Below are positions 1 to 7,645 of a stretch of 15,548 nucleotides of DNA, one piece after another. A program made the translations under genes and the position numbers. The DNA comes from an uncultured Campylobacter sp. (GTDB lineage: Bacteria > Campylobacterota > Campylobacteria > Campylobacterales > Campylobacteraceae). The stretch covers positions 1 through 15,548 of the forward strand of contig NZ_CALIBF010000111.1 of assembly GCF_938045465.1 (NCBI RefSeq), read 5' to 3'. Below the pieces are notes generated by a model. The model had not been told where the DNA came from. It made no database searches and was given only the letters and a program-made list of their open reading frames with translations. Position 1 is the stretch's first letter; every line of letters starts with the position of its first letter.

Positions 1-330
1 TGCGGCGCGCGATTTATGCGGTTACTATATAAAATTTCATACGGCTGTCGCAGCTTCTAAGTCGGTGCGAAATAAAACTTGCGAAACGACGTGGCATTTT
101 GCGATCGTTTTAAATTTTGCAAATGCGCTGTATTTTGGCTCGGTGTGAGATAAAATTTTACGCGGCGCACTTTTATGTGATGTGCGCGTCTGGCTTGCCG
201 TTGCTCGTTAGTGCCATGCCAGCGAGTGCCTAAGCATGGATAGCGCGATGGCTGGCTCGTGTAACTATTAGCGTGCCGTTTGTGCTGCTAGTGGCTTTAA
301 GAGGCGCGATGTGTGTTTACAGGGGAAGAG
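1..330. other. gene-free AT-motif-rich stretch
   Basis: No convincing gene is seen. One frame is open from the window edge to about 149, but its translation has no recognisable motif. Words such as TAAAATTT recur and short GC-rich phrases (GCTGGCT, GCGAGTGCC) appear more than once around 190-265, in the same style as the other intergenic stretches of this window. Confidence 0.5.
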
Positions 331-798
331 ATGTTAAAAATCGATATGCTTGAGTTTTTTCGCTCGGGCGAGTTTGCAGGCGTAGAAAGGGGCTTGAGTT
401 GCGCACAGACCATCGCGATGTTCGGCCCTGCGGGCGCGAGCTTTAAGAGTGCTGGAGCTGAAATTTTAAGATATGGCGCCTTTGAGTTTCACTTTTTTCG
501 GGACGGAATCTTTATGATTTTTTCGGATCATTTCAGAAGCGAGCCTCTAAATTTCGGCGATGGAAGGGCGGGGCAAATCGAAATCGAGCCTTGGATATTA
601 TCGGGCTGCCCTGCTCCTATCGATCTTGCGGCCGTAAAAAGCGCTTTAAATCGTGAGCGGATCGAGTATCGCGAGCGCGCAACGGATGAGGGTTTGGAGC
701 TAAGTTTAAGCAGCGGCGTTACGCTTGCGTTTGAAAGCTTGAGCGGCTTGGGCGAGCCCCGCGGCTACGAGCTTGCCGCATTTTGGATAAAATTTTAG
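331..798 (+). CDS. small orphan protein, possibly immunity-type
   Basis: A 155-residue soluble protein without signal peptide or membrane segment. An upstream in-frame GTG at 313 exists, but ATG 331 is preferred because AGGGGAAG lies just before it. The N-terminus runs as a short helix (DMLEFFRSGEF), then a G-x-S-x-x-x-T/V-x-x-x-F/L-G-P pattern, then a tyrosine-gly-aromatic segment (YGAFEFHFF). I recall this arrangement from uncharacterised families of orphan proteins often found near polymorphic-toxin or contact-dependent loci, where they may be immunity proteins. That assignment is memory plus inference. No toxin gene is visible beside it. It stands alone upstream of a broken gene. Base composition matches the neighbouring housekeeping genes, so there is no sign of very recent transfer. 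Confidence 0.75.
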   Translation: MLKIDMLEFFRSGEFAGVERGLSCAQTIAMFGPAGASFKSAGAEILRYGAFEFHFFRDGIFMIFSDHFRSEPLNFGDGRAGQIEIEPWILSGCPAPIDLAAVKSALNRERIEYRERATDEGLELSLSSGVTLAFESLSGLGEPRGYELAAFWIKF

Positions 799-801
799 CG
801 G

Positions 802-843
802 AATTTAAAAAGAGAAATATTTCTTTCGCGCGCTTTTTAAATT
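802..843. terminator. nested inverted repeat after orphan gene
   Basis: An 11-base arm AATTTAAAAAG (802-812) pairs exactly with CTTTTTAAATT (833-843). Just inside the left arm lies a perfect 12-base palindrome, AGAAATATTTCT (813-824). It begins four bases after the stop of the 331-798 gene, so it could end that transcript, although the stem is AT-rich and has no GC core. It may instead be another copy of the AAATTT-rich repeats of this genome. Confidence 0.35.
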
Positions 844-1073
844 TAGCTTTTAAATTTACTCTTCGTCGAATGAAAATGAATGAAAATCCAAGCTAAATTT
901 TGGCAGAAGCGGCGCCTTGTATCGCGCACGGCGCCGGAAAAACCGAGCCGTATTGGCTACAGAAGTGCGGATTTAAAGATCGTGAAAGTTTGGAGTGACG
1001 TAGCTCCGCTTTTCTGCCGCTACGGTGCGCCAGGATGAAGTGCCGAGATAAAATTTTAAACAAAAGAGGTTTG
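844..1073. other. intergenic stretch, no supported gene
   Basis: No gene is supported. A short open frame around 904-1000 reads like a protein tail (YWLQKCGFKDRESLE then stop) and could be a relic of a lost gene, but it has no start and I cannot name a family. Confidence 0.4.
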
Positions 1074-1127
1074 ATGTTTTTTGATACAAAATACGATGAA
1101 AAAAGATCGCTAGCTTTAATCAGATGA
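1074..1127 (+). CDS. 17-residue ORF coupled to broken gene
   Basis: ATG 1074 is preceded by AAGAGG at a normal ribosome-binding distance and opens a 17-codon frame (MFFDTKYDEKRSLALIR). Its TGA stop overlaps the ATG at 1124 as ATGA. Two readings fit. It may be the true 5' end of the gene below, cut off by a frameshift, since the next ATG has no Shine-Dalgarno sequence of its own. Or it may be a short leader that couples translation into 1124. I favour the first because the downstream gene is already broken elsewhere. Confidence 0.4.
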   Translation: MFFDTKYDEKRSLALIR

Positions 1128-1662
1128 ATACGCTTTTAAGATGCGTGCTGCTGTTTTTTATCCTTGGCGCGGGTGCGGCGTTGTATACGTCCTACACGGC
1201 CGTGCTGCCGTCTAGCCCCGAGGATTTGCAGACCATAGAGGGCGCGTTATATATGTGCAAACAAATAAGAGCAGAGGGGCTAGTTATTATAGGTTAAATT
1301 TGGTGGATGGCGCGCTTAAACAGAGGCGTTTTTATTTAGATGTTTATAGCACCGAGATAGATGGATACAAGGCTGCGATATACGACAAAGAGGTAAAAAT
1401 TTGGTACCAAAGGATCGGGGGTGATACCGACCTTGCACGGCAGATCGCTCTTAAAGACGGGTAAATGGTTCTAAAATACGATTATACTTTTGCAACCAGG
1501 TTTTATTACGATACCATATCCGATTCCTATAGAATCACATATTTGAAATGGGGCAGCGGTGCGCTTGCGCTTTTGATCGTTCAGATCGTTTTGACTCGGA
1601 TAGCAAGGAGAAAATACCGCGTCAAATGGGGCTACTACGAAAAACCTACGAATAAAATTTAA
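1124..1662 (+). pseudogene. broken small membrane protein gene
   Basis: Three pieces look like one gene. From ATG 1124 a frame gives a hydrophobic N-terminal segment (LLRCVLLFFILGAGAALYTSY), then an extracytoplasmic part reaching EGALYM near 1254. The sensible continuation is in another frame (YVQTNKSRGASYYRLNLVDG onward from about 1252), which is open from 1216, so an indel lies between 1216 and 1298. That frame is interrupted by TAA at 1462-1464 and resumes in the same frame with ATG 1465, ending in a second membrane helix (GSGALALLIVQIVLTRI) and a basic tail. The plan of helix, beta-rich domain, helix resembles small DUF3592-like membrane proteins, but the family is a guess. The alternative is two or three tiny real genes, which seems less likely given the continuous topology. 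Confidence 0.6.
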
Positions 1663-2168
1663 AATCGGTCGTCGCCGAATAAATTTAGGCAAAATTTTAA
1701 CCCAGTAAAATTTCGGATCGGCTTTTGCGCGCTGATTAAATTTACGCGCCAGTTACGCCGCGAAATTTAAATCTTAATTTAAAGAGCGAAATCCGAAAAG
1801 TGAAATCGCGGTTTAAATTTTACTTTTTAAAATCGTTTTGAAAAAGGGCGGGTAGAGACCAGAGTTTTATCACGGAATTTTGTTTTTGGCAGCTCGCGAG
1901 AGCGGCGGAAACGCGCCCTTTGCTTTTTACTTGCGCGGTCAAGTTGGTGCTTTAAATTCTCGCCTTGAAACAGCGGTTTGGCTGTCGATGTAATCTTAGT
2001 CGCAAACTCATACTTTAAAATTTAGCTTTAGTGAAATGGCAGTGCAGCTTAAGCGTAAATTTTATCGTTGCGCCTAAGTTTTACTTCGACGTCATGCACG
2101 GTAAATTTATAAAATTTCACGCTGTGCAGCGCAAGAAAAATTGGTCTGTAAATTTCTCAAATAGGTGG
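1663..2168. other. gene-free AT-motif-rich stretch
   Basis: About 500 bases hold no supported gene on either strand. The stretch is rich in AAATTT, TAAATTT and TAAAATTT words separated by GC-rich phrases. In relatives hemC lies at or near this end of the proS operon, but nothing like hemC is visible here. Confidence 0.5.
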
Positions 2169-2170
2169 CA

Positions 2171-2200
2171 AAATTTAGCCCAAATTTAGGGCTAATTTTT
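2171..2200 (-). terminator. terminator of the proS operon
   Basis: The arms TTAGCCC (2175-2181) and GGGCTAA (2189-2195) pair exactly around a 7-base loop. AAA/TTT pairs extend the base past a single bulge. Read on the minus strand, the hairpin starts about 11 bases after the proS stop and is followed by a short T run (ATTTT). It is near-symmetrical, so it could also work on the plus strand. Confidence 0.65.
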
Positions 2201-2210
2201 GCCGCGCTTC

Positions 2211-3929
2211 TTAATTTTCCTCAGCTAATTTTTTCTCTATAAATTTTAAAATTTCATCCGCGCTTACGCTCTGCCGCTTTAGGCCTGCGCGAGTGATGAA
2301 CTCGACACTTCCCTCCGCTAGGGCTTTGCCTACGAGCACGGCGTACGGAAAGCCCATCAGCTCGAAATCGTTCATCTTCACGCCGAAGCGCTCCGCGCGA
2401 TCATCAAGTAGCACGCGGATACCGCGCCTGCGGCACTGCTCGTATAATTTTTCGGCAAATTCTACCGCTGCCGCGTCTTTGTGATTTGAGATGATGATCT
2501 CAAGCTCGAAAGGCGCCAGCTCGCGCGGCCACACGCAGCCTCGCTCATCGTGGCTGCTTTCGATCGCCACGGCGATAAGACGGCTTGCGCCGATGCCGTA
2601 GCAGCCCATGTAAAACGCACGAGCCTTGCCGTTTGCATCCAAAAATCGCGCCCCCATCGGCTCGGAATAGCGCGTGCCGAGCTGAAAGATATGACCCACC
2701 TCGATGCCTTTTGTGATGCTAAGCTCGCCGCCGCAGCACGGACACGCGTCGCCTTCGCTCACGGCGGTAAGATCCGCAAAGCGCGATTCGTTAAAATTTA
2801 TCACGCTAGCGCCCACATAGTGGTAATCCGGCTCGTTCGCGCCCGCGATCATCTCGCGCGCTCCTTTTAGCTCGGCATCGATGTAAAATTTCGCTCCTTC
2901 GCCGAGCCCGAAAGGTCCGCAAAAGCCCGCCGTAAAGCCAGCTCGCGCGATTTCATCTTCGCTAGCATCGACTAGCTCAAGCGCACCGCAGGCATTTTGC
3001 GCCTTGGTCTCTTGCAGCTCGTCGCAGCCGCGGATAAAAAACGCTACGATCTCGCTGCGATCCTCGTATAGCGCTTTTTTGATCACTGCTTTGATAGTGT
3101 AGAATTTATCCACTTTGAAAAATTCCGCCACCGCGTCGATCGTTTTCATTGTGGGGGTTTTAAATTTCATCATGCCGTCGGTCTCGGGCGCAGCGGCGTT
3201 CGTGGCTTTAGGCGCACGGCGCGCAGCCTCGATATTTGCGGCGTAGTCGCAGCGCTTGCACACGACGATATCGTCCTCGCCGTTATCCGCTAGCACCATA
3301 AACTCCTTGCTGCCGCTGCCGCCGATCGCGCCGCTGTCCGCATCGACCGCGCGAAAATTTAATCCCAGTCGCGTAAAAATCCGCGAGTACGCCTGCCTCA
3401 TCACCTCAAACTCGCGCTTCATATCCGCAGCGTCCGCGTGGAAGCTATAAGCGTCCTTCATCGTAAATTCGCGTCCGCGCAGAAGCCCAAAGCGAGGGCG
3501 CGCCTCGTCGCGGAATTTCGTATTGATCTGATAGATATTTAGCGGCAGCTGCTTATAGCTCGTGATCTTATCCGCTACCATCAAAACCGCCGCCTCCTCG
3601 TTGGTTGGGCTTAGCACGAAGTCGTTATCCTTGCGGTCTTTGAAACGCAGCAGCTCCTTGCCGTATTTGGCGTAGCGGCCGCTTTTTTTCCATGCATCCG
3701 CGGACGTCACGACGCTAAAAGAAACCTCCTGCGCGCCCGCAGCGTCCATCTCCTGCCTGATGACGGCGCAGATCCGCTCCAGCACTATCTTTCCTAGCGG
3801 TAAAAAATTATAAAGCCCGCTGCCCAGCTGCTCGATAAATCCCGCGCGGATCAAAAGCGCGTGGCTAGGTAGTACCGCGTCTCTGGGAGCCTCTTTTAGG
3901 CTCGGAGCGAAAAGCTTGCTAAATTTCAT
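2211..3929 (-). CDS. proS: prolyl-tRNA synthetase
   Basis: This cytoplasmic class II aminoacyl-tRNA synthetase charges tRNA-Pro with proline using ATP. Its 572 residues are the normal length for the bacterial form with an inserted editing domain. Visible parts in order: motif 1 around GLYNFLPLGKIVLERI (residues 38-53); motif 2 with FRDEARPRFG and FTMKDAYSFH (139-164); the editing insertion at about 224-405, starting near a CxxC (224/227) and ending near CPCC (396-399); motif 3, GCYGIGASRLIAVAIE (442-457); and a C-terminal anticodon-binding domain from about 470. It is the last gene of a four-gene operon, and its ATG overlaps the end of hemA by 11 bases, so translation is probably coupled. Unlike hemA and the polyprenyl synthase it carries no low-complexity insert, which makes it a useful internal control. 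Confidence 0.97.
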   Translation of the reverse strand: MKFSKLFAPSLKEAPRDAVLPSHALLIRAGFIEQLGSGLYNFLPLGKIVLERICAVIRQEMDAAGAQEVSFSVVTSADAWKKSGRYAKYGKELLRFKDRKDNDFVLSPTNEEAAVLMVADKITSYKQLPLNIYQINTKFRDEARPRFGLLRGREFTMKDAYSFHADAADMKREFEVMRQAYSRIFTRLGLNFRAVDADSGAIGGSGSKEFMVLADNGEDDIVVCKRCDYAANIEAARRAPKATNAAAPETDGMMKFKTPTMKTIDAVAEFFKVDKFYTIKAVIKKALYEDRSEIVAFFIRGCDELQETKAQNACGALELVDASEDEIARAGFTAGFCGPFGLGEGAKFYIDAELKGAREMIAGANEPDYHYVGASVINFNESRFADLTAVSEGDACPCCGGELSITKGIEVGHIFQLGTRYSEPMGARFLDANGKARAFYMGCYGIGASRLIAVAIESSHDERGCVWPRELAPFELEIIISNHKDAAAVEFAEKLYEQCRRRGIRVLLDDRAERFGVKMNDFELMGFPYAVLVGKALAEGSVEFITRAGLKRQSVSADEILKFIEKKLAEEN

Positions 3930-5475
3930 TTTGTTTGTCCTTTTTCTCGTTTTCTTGATTTAAAAATTTTTCGTAGTTTTCTCGCAGTTCAAAAATTTCG
4001 ACCAGCGCGTTTACCGTGCTGTCAGCATCGTCCGCTTCGCCGAGGTTTTTTAAATTTACCGTCGGAGCGTGCAGAAACGCTTTAAAAACCTGATGGATCA
4101 GCTTGCGCGCCTCCTCTGCGTCGCTGTGCTTTAGATAGCCCTTTTTAAGCGCCTTGGCTAGCTCCAGCTCGGCTACTTGCTTCGCGCTTTGACGCAAAGC
4201 CTTGATGATCGGCGTGGATGCCGCCGCCTTGAGCCATTTGAAAAACTCGTTCGTGCATTTTGCCACGATCGAGTAAGCGATCTGCGCCTGTTCCTCGCGA
4301 AGCAGCAAATTTTTCTTTACGATCTCTTCTAGATCATCGACGCTGTAAACTTCAAGATCCTCGCTCTGGCTAAGCTCCACGTCGCGTGGCACGGCTATAT
4401 CGAAAAAATATCGCTTAAAGCTTTTGGGCTCGAGCAAGCTATCGGTAATGATCGGCTCTTGCGAGCCTGTAGCGCTGAAAAATAGGCTATTTACGTTTAG
4501 ATATTTTTTGAGATTATCAAGGCTATCGATTTTAATACGGGATTGTACCTGCGCGGAGGAATTTGCGCAGGCGGTGGAATTTTTATCGTCCTTGGGATTT
4601 TCGCCTGCTATGCGAGATTCATTGCTGTCTGTAAAAGTCTCTTTATTAAAATTTACGCCGTCTTTGGAATTTTGTTTTTGCGTGGGATTTTCGCCCGCGA
4701 AATTCGCGACATTTCCGGAATTTAAGCCGTCCGAATCCTTACCTGCACCAGGATTTTCATCCGCGCAATCTTTCGCATCCAAGGAATTATCGCCAAGTAG
4801 CGAGGCGGCTAGCCTCTGCGCGCCGGCTAAATTTCGATTTAAGATCGTGATATTTGCGCCGCTTGCGAGCAGATGTTTGCACGCTAGCTCGCTCATCTCT
4901 CCCGCGCCCAGCACTACGGCATCCGCGCCCTGCAAAGAGCCCAGTCTGTCCTTTGCCATCGCCACGGCGACGCTTGAAACTGAGATCGGGTTTTTTGAAA
5001 TTTCGGTCTGGTTGCGGATGCGCGCCGCGCACTTTAGCGCTTCGTCTATGGCTGCGGCGATGGCGGTGTTTGCGTAGGCATTTTGTTTGGCAAATTTAAA
5101 GGCGTCTTTGAGCTGACCTACGATCTGCGTCTCGCCCACTACGAGGCTGTCAAGAGAGGCTGCGACGGCGAAAAGGTGGTGTATCGCGCCGTAATCCTCG
5201 TAAATATCGGCACGCTCGGCTAGCTCGTCGTAGCTCACGCCGCTTACGCGCGAAAGGGCTAAAAGTACGAATTTACTGGCCGCTTCGAAGTCGCTTACGG
5301 CGGTAAAAATTTCTACGCGGTTGCAGGTGCTTAGCACCAAACACTCCTCTATTGCGGAGTTTGAAGCCAAAAGGCGCAAAATTTCTTTCTTGCGCACGTC
5401 GTTCGAAAACGACAGCTTCTCGCGCACCGTGATGTCCGTGTTTTTGTGGGTAAAACTCACGCTCATATACGCCAT
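3919..5475 (-). CDS. hemA: glutamyl-tRNA reductase with insert
   Basis: It reduces glutamyl-tRNA with NADPH to glutamate-1-semialdehyde, the first committed step of C5-pathway haem synthesis. ATG 5475 is chosen over a TTG one codon upstream because GGGAG sits at the right distance and the start shares one base with the preceding TGA (TGATG). Visible features: the catalytic cysteine in LSTCNRVEIF (about residue 51), the segment HHLFAVAASLDSLVVGETQI, the NADPH fold with VVLGAGEMSELA (about 188-199), FDIAVPRDVE, and a helical dimerisation domain with the AP-VNLK end. At 518 residues it is about 85 longer than usual. The excess is a low-complexity segment at about residues 228-314 between the Rossmann strand after AQRLAASLL and SLDNLKKYL, built from three AGENP/ADENP-headed units. 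The catalytic parts are complete, so it is probably active. Confidence 0.95.
   Translation of the reverse strand: MAYMSVSFTHKNTDITVREKLSFSNDVRKKEILRLLASNSAIEECLVLSTCNRVEIFTAVSDFEAASKFVLLALSRVSGVSYDELAERADIYEDYGAIHHLFAVAASLDSLVVGETQIVGQLKDAFKFAKQNAYANTAIAAAIDEALKCAARIRNQTEISKNPISVSSVAVAMAKDRLGSLQGADAVVLGAGEMSELACKHLLASGANITILNRNLAGAQRLAASLLGDNSLDAKDCADENPGAGKDSDGLNSGNVANFAGENPTQKQNSKDGVNFNKETFTDSNESRIAGENPKDDKNSTACANSSAQVQSRIKIDSLDNLKKYLNVNSLFFSATGSQEPIITDSLLEPKSFKRYFFDIAVPRDVELSQSEDLEVYSVDDLEEIVKKNLLLREEQAQIAYSIVAKCTNEFFKWLKAAASTPIIKALRQSAKQVAELELAKALKKGYLKHSDAEEARKLIHQVFKAFLHAPTVNLKNLGEADDADSTVNALVEIFELRENYEKFLNQENEKKDKQNEI
4536..4794 (-). repeat. AGENP-type repeat insert inside hemA
   Basis: An in-frame low-complexity insertion rich in Asn, Ser, Lys, Asp and Gly. 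Three degenerate units begin CADENPG, FAGENPT and IAGENPK, with the core GGCGAAAATCC (or GGATGAAAATCC) on the coding strand near 4755, 4690 and 4600. Spacing is about 66 and 90 bases. The units also share KxxSKDG/KNS-like middles, and units two and three follow SRI or NF endings. No part of it corresponds to known HemA structure that I recall. Confidence 0.75.
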
Positions 5476-6467
5476 CAAAACTCCCTATCTATCATATCTC
5501 GCACGATTTGCTCCAGCTTGTCGTTTTTAAATTCCGCCACGGCTTCGAGTGCCTTCTGCCCGTAGGCGCGAGCTTCGTTTATACAGCGCTCGATGACGCC
5601 GTGCTCGCTAAATTTCGTCTTGATCCATGAAATTTCGCTCTCGCGCAGCTGTTTTTTAAAAAATGATTTTAGCTTTTGCCGTTCCGAATCATTTAAATTT
5701 TCATACAAATAGATGTAGGGCAGGGTGGTTTTACCCTCCGCAAAATCGCTCAGGCTCGGCTTGCCGAGCGCTTCTGAGCTTTGCGTCACGTCTAAGATGT
5801 CGTCGATGATCTGAAAGGCAAGCCCAAGGTTTTTGCCGTATTCGCCAAATTTCGCGCTCGCGCTTGAAATTTTATCATGATCTTTCGCGGCGCTTGAAAT
5901 TTCGCCCTCGTTTTTTGCGCCGCTCATATCTGAAATTTCGCCGCGATTTTCCGCGCCGCCGAATTTCAAAAAAGCCCCGCAGCGCGCAACCTCTTCGATC
6001 AAAGCGGAGGTTTTTAGATAGATCATCTGCAGATATTTGCTCGCATCGTCGTTGAAATCGTTGCTTAAGCTCACGTCCATCAGCTCGCCCACGGCTAGTT
6101 TCGTGACGGCGCCCGAAAGCGCGGCGGCGATGCGGCTTTCAAATTTAGAAAGCTCGAAGTATGCCTTGGAATAGAGTATGTCGCCCAGCATCACGGCGTT
6201 TTTGGAGCCGTAAGTGGCGTTGATCGAGGGTTTGCCGCGGCGCACCGAGCTTTCGTCGATGACATCGTCGTGCAGCAGGCTTGCGGCTTGAATGAGCTCG
6301 ATGATCGCGCACAGACGTAGCGATTTTTCATCCTTTTGCGCGATGTTTAGTAGCAGCTTGGAGCGCAATTTTTTACCGGGGCTTAGCCTATCAAACATCT
6401 CGCTAGCGGGCTCGTAGCCGCAGTCTGCGATGAAGCTTTTCATGATTAAATCAATTTGATCTTGCAT
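5475..6467 (-). CDS. ispB: polyprenyl diphosphate synthase with insert
   Basis: This trans-prenyl chain elongase adds isopentenyl diphosphate units to build the side chain of the respiratory quinone (menaquinone in campylobacters). Both magnesium-binding aspartate motifs are present: DDVID at residues 67-71, followed by the expected RRGKPSINATYG, and DDILD at 222-226, followed by EALGKPSLSDFAEGKTTLPYIY. The exact chain length made cannot be read with certainty. The gene has 330 residues. Without an insert at about 171-203 it would be about 297, the length I recall for Campylobacter homologues. The insert lies just before KFGEYGKNLGLAFQIIDD, at a helix-helix loop, and leaves the active site intact. 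The ATG shares a base with the DUF2018 stop (TAATG) and the TGA shares a base with the hemA start, so it is firmly within the operon. Confidence 0.93.
   Translation of the reverse strand: MQDQIDLIMKSFIADCGYEPASEMFDRLSPGKKLRSKLLLNIAQKDEKSLRLCAIIELIQAASLLHDDVIDESSVRRGKPSINATYGSKNAVMLGDILYSKAYFELSKFESRIAAALSGAVTKLAVGELMDVSLSNDFNDDASKYLQMIYLKTSALIEEVARCGAFLKFGGAENRGEISDMSGAKNEGEISSAAKDHDKISSASAKFGEYGKNLGLAFQIIDDILDVTQSSEALGKPSLSDFAEGKTTLPYIYLYENLNDSERQKLKSFFKKQLRESEISWIKTKFSEHGVIERCINEARAYGQKALEAVAEFKNDKLEQIVRDMIDREF
5859..5957 (-). repeat. 10-12-residue tandem repeat in prenyl synthase
   Basis: The in-frame insert reads as three degenerate units: GAENRGEISDMS, GAKNEGEISSAA and a shorter KDHDKISSASA. 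On the coding strand each carries GAAATTTCA or AAAATTTCA, spaced about 30-36 bases. The first unit contains the GGAAAAT core seen in the hemA, HAD and 14091 inserts. Confidence 0.75.
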
Positions 6468-6712
6468 TATTCGTTGTTGCTTAGGATATTTCCGCTCATT
6501 TGCAAAAATTTGTCGTTTAGCTCGTCTTGTAGATCCTGCTGCGCGATGAAGCTTTCGATCTCGCGCTCGCTAATGCCGCGCGCTTCGCAGAGCCGCTCAC
6601 AGGCGATGAGGCGGATTAGAGCTTCTTCGATTTCGTTTTGCACTAAAGTAGGGCTTGCAGCGGATAAAATTTCAAAAAATTTCTCTCTTGGGCTGCCTTC
6701 AAAAATATCCAT
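6467..6712 (-). CDS. DUF2018 / HP0242-like small protein
   Basis: An 81-residue, mostly helical cytoplasmic protein. It opens with DIFEGSPREKFFEIL and ends GNILSNNE, closely matching my memory of H. pylori HP0242 (EIFEGNPLDKW... and ...ANILSGNE), the founding member of DUF2018. HP0242 was solved as a tightly intertwined, pseudo-knotted homodimer. Its cellular function is unknown. AAGGAAGG lies just upstream of ATG 6712. It is the first gene of the operon leading to the polyprenyl synthase, hemA and proS, and its TAA shares one base with the next ATG. A gene of this family occupies the equivalent place in H. pylori. Confidence 0.85.
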   Translation of the reverse strand: MDIFEGSPREKFFEILSAASPTLVQNEIEEALIRLIACERLCEARGISEREIESFIAQQDLQDELNDKFLQMSGNILSNNE

Positions 6713-6734
6713 TTACCTTCCTTAAAATTTCGCG

Positions 6735-6742
6735 ATTATAGC
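6735..6742 (-). promoter_or_regulatory. extended -10 promoter of DUF2018 operon
   Basis: On the minus strand TTTGCTATAAT-CGCG gives a perfect TATAAT with a TGC extension, 22 bases before the ATG at 6712. No good -35 box is seen, as is common for Campylobacter sigma-70 promoters, and the upstream DNA is AT-rich. The same TTTGCTATAAT string precedes the 8917 unit. Confidence 0.65.
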
Positions 6743-7077
6743 AAATGTAAAATTTAATTTAGGTTAGGGCGCGGCAAACTATCGGGGCTTTTAAACAGAA
6801 GCGATTGCGCAGATTTTGCGCTTGCGTGCGGTAAATTTTAAGCTTAAGCGCGGGATTTTGGGCTTTGAATCTCATAAATTTTAAAATTTTACTTGTTTGC
6901 GAGATAGGCAGAGCGAGCGGAATTTAAAAATTTAATCTTGGTTGCGTGGCAGATTAAACGCGAAGCTTTGCAGAAGGCGGAATTTTAAATTTACAGATAA
7001 GCGGCTTGATTTTTGCGGAAATTTTAAACTTCTGTGGCACGAGTGAAATTTTAGGTTTCGCTTGAGTGGATAGAATT

Positions 7078-7180
7078 CCGCTTTGTTTAAGCGGTAAAAT
7101 TCTTGAATTTCGCGTAGGCGGAGAGGATTTTCGCTTTGCTTATGCGGTAAAATCTTGATTTCTGAGCGGCGGATAAATTC
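7078..7180. repeat. two degenerate palindrome-headed repeats
   Basis: Two copies about 53 bases apart share CGCTTTG-TTA-GCGGTAAAAT-CTTGA-TTTC: 7078-7130 and 7131-7180. The first copy starts with a perfect hairpin, CCGCTT-TGTTT-AAGCGG; in the second copy both arms have drifted. A weaker third relative starts near 7056 (TTTCGCTTGAGTGGATAGAATTC). Confidence 0.6.
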
Positions 7181-7605
7181 TATTCTCACAAAGTCTAATC
7201 GCGTGCATAACACAGATCAGGCTTTTTAAAATTCTAAAATTCCGCCGCTTTGCGAGAATTTGAAATTTCATGGATGCGGTAGAATGCTAAAATCGCGTTT
7301 GGCATTAAATTTTAGGTCTGGTTTTCGAGGCAAATTTTAAATTAATCTGCGAGAGTATCTCTAAATTTAGAATTCCGTCACCTTTTACAGATAGAATTTC
7401 ATTTTTCACGTAGATAAAATCGCACACTACAAAAGCTACTTTTAAAATTTTAAATTCCACTCGCGCAGATGAAATCCCAGTTTCTCGTGCTAGTGGAATT
7501 TTTCGCGCAAGGATTATTTTTAAATTTAACCTCGCTTACGTTGCACGCGAGGATGGAATTCGCTCCGTTTTAAGAGCCTAAAACGCGATTTTACTCAGCT
7601 GCATA

Positions 7606-7640
7606 CTAGATTTCTAATTAGCTCTGCCTCAAAAATCTAG
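7606..7640 (-). terminator. hairpin after HAD gene
   Basis: The arms CTAGATTT (7606-7613) and AAATCTAG (7633-7640) pair exactly around a 19-base loop, starting five bases after the stop of the HAD gene. There is no clear T run, so a role in termination is only possible. Confidence 0.3.
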
Positions 7641-7645
7641 CTGCT

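Larger units (their letters stand above)
6743..7645. other. 900-base gene-free repeat-rich stretch
   Basis: No supported gene. Minus-strand frame 7213-6932 is open for 93 codons, but it has no ribosome-binding site and a repetitive NLKF/SLKF translation. The stretch is studded with GGAATTT, GAAATTTTA and TAAAATTT words, has a degenerate repeat at 7078-7180, and contains the core GCGAAAATCC (minus strand, about 7124-7133) that also heads the inserts in hemA. Confidence 0.55.

Noticed and set aside
1..149. Partial gene entering from the left edge
   Set aside because: One frame is open for 49 codons, but the composition and the lack of motifs match the surrounding non-coding texture.
904..1000. 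Protein-tail relic (YWLQKCGFKDRESLE)
   Set aside because: No start codon, no ribosome-binding site and no family I can name, so it was not called as a gene.
4424..5077. 217-codon plus-strand frame opposite hemA
   Set aside because: It is a shadow of hemA on the other strand. hemA is conserved and the antisense translation has no family features.
7078..7180. CRISPR array
   Set aside because: The repeats are degenerate, only two clear copies exist, there are no unique spacers of even length, and no cas gene is present.
6932..7213. 93-codon open frame on the minus strand in the gene-free stretch
   Set aside because: No ribosome-binding site and a repetitive translation (NLKF, SLKF, NLKF). It follows the repeat texture of the DNA rather than a protein family.
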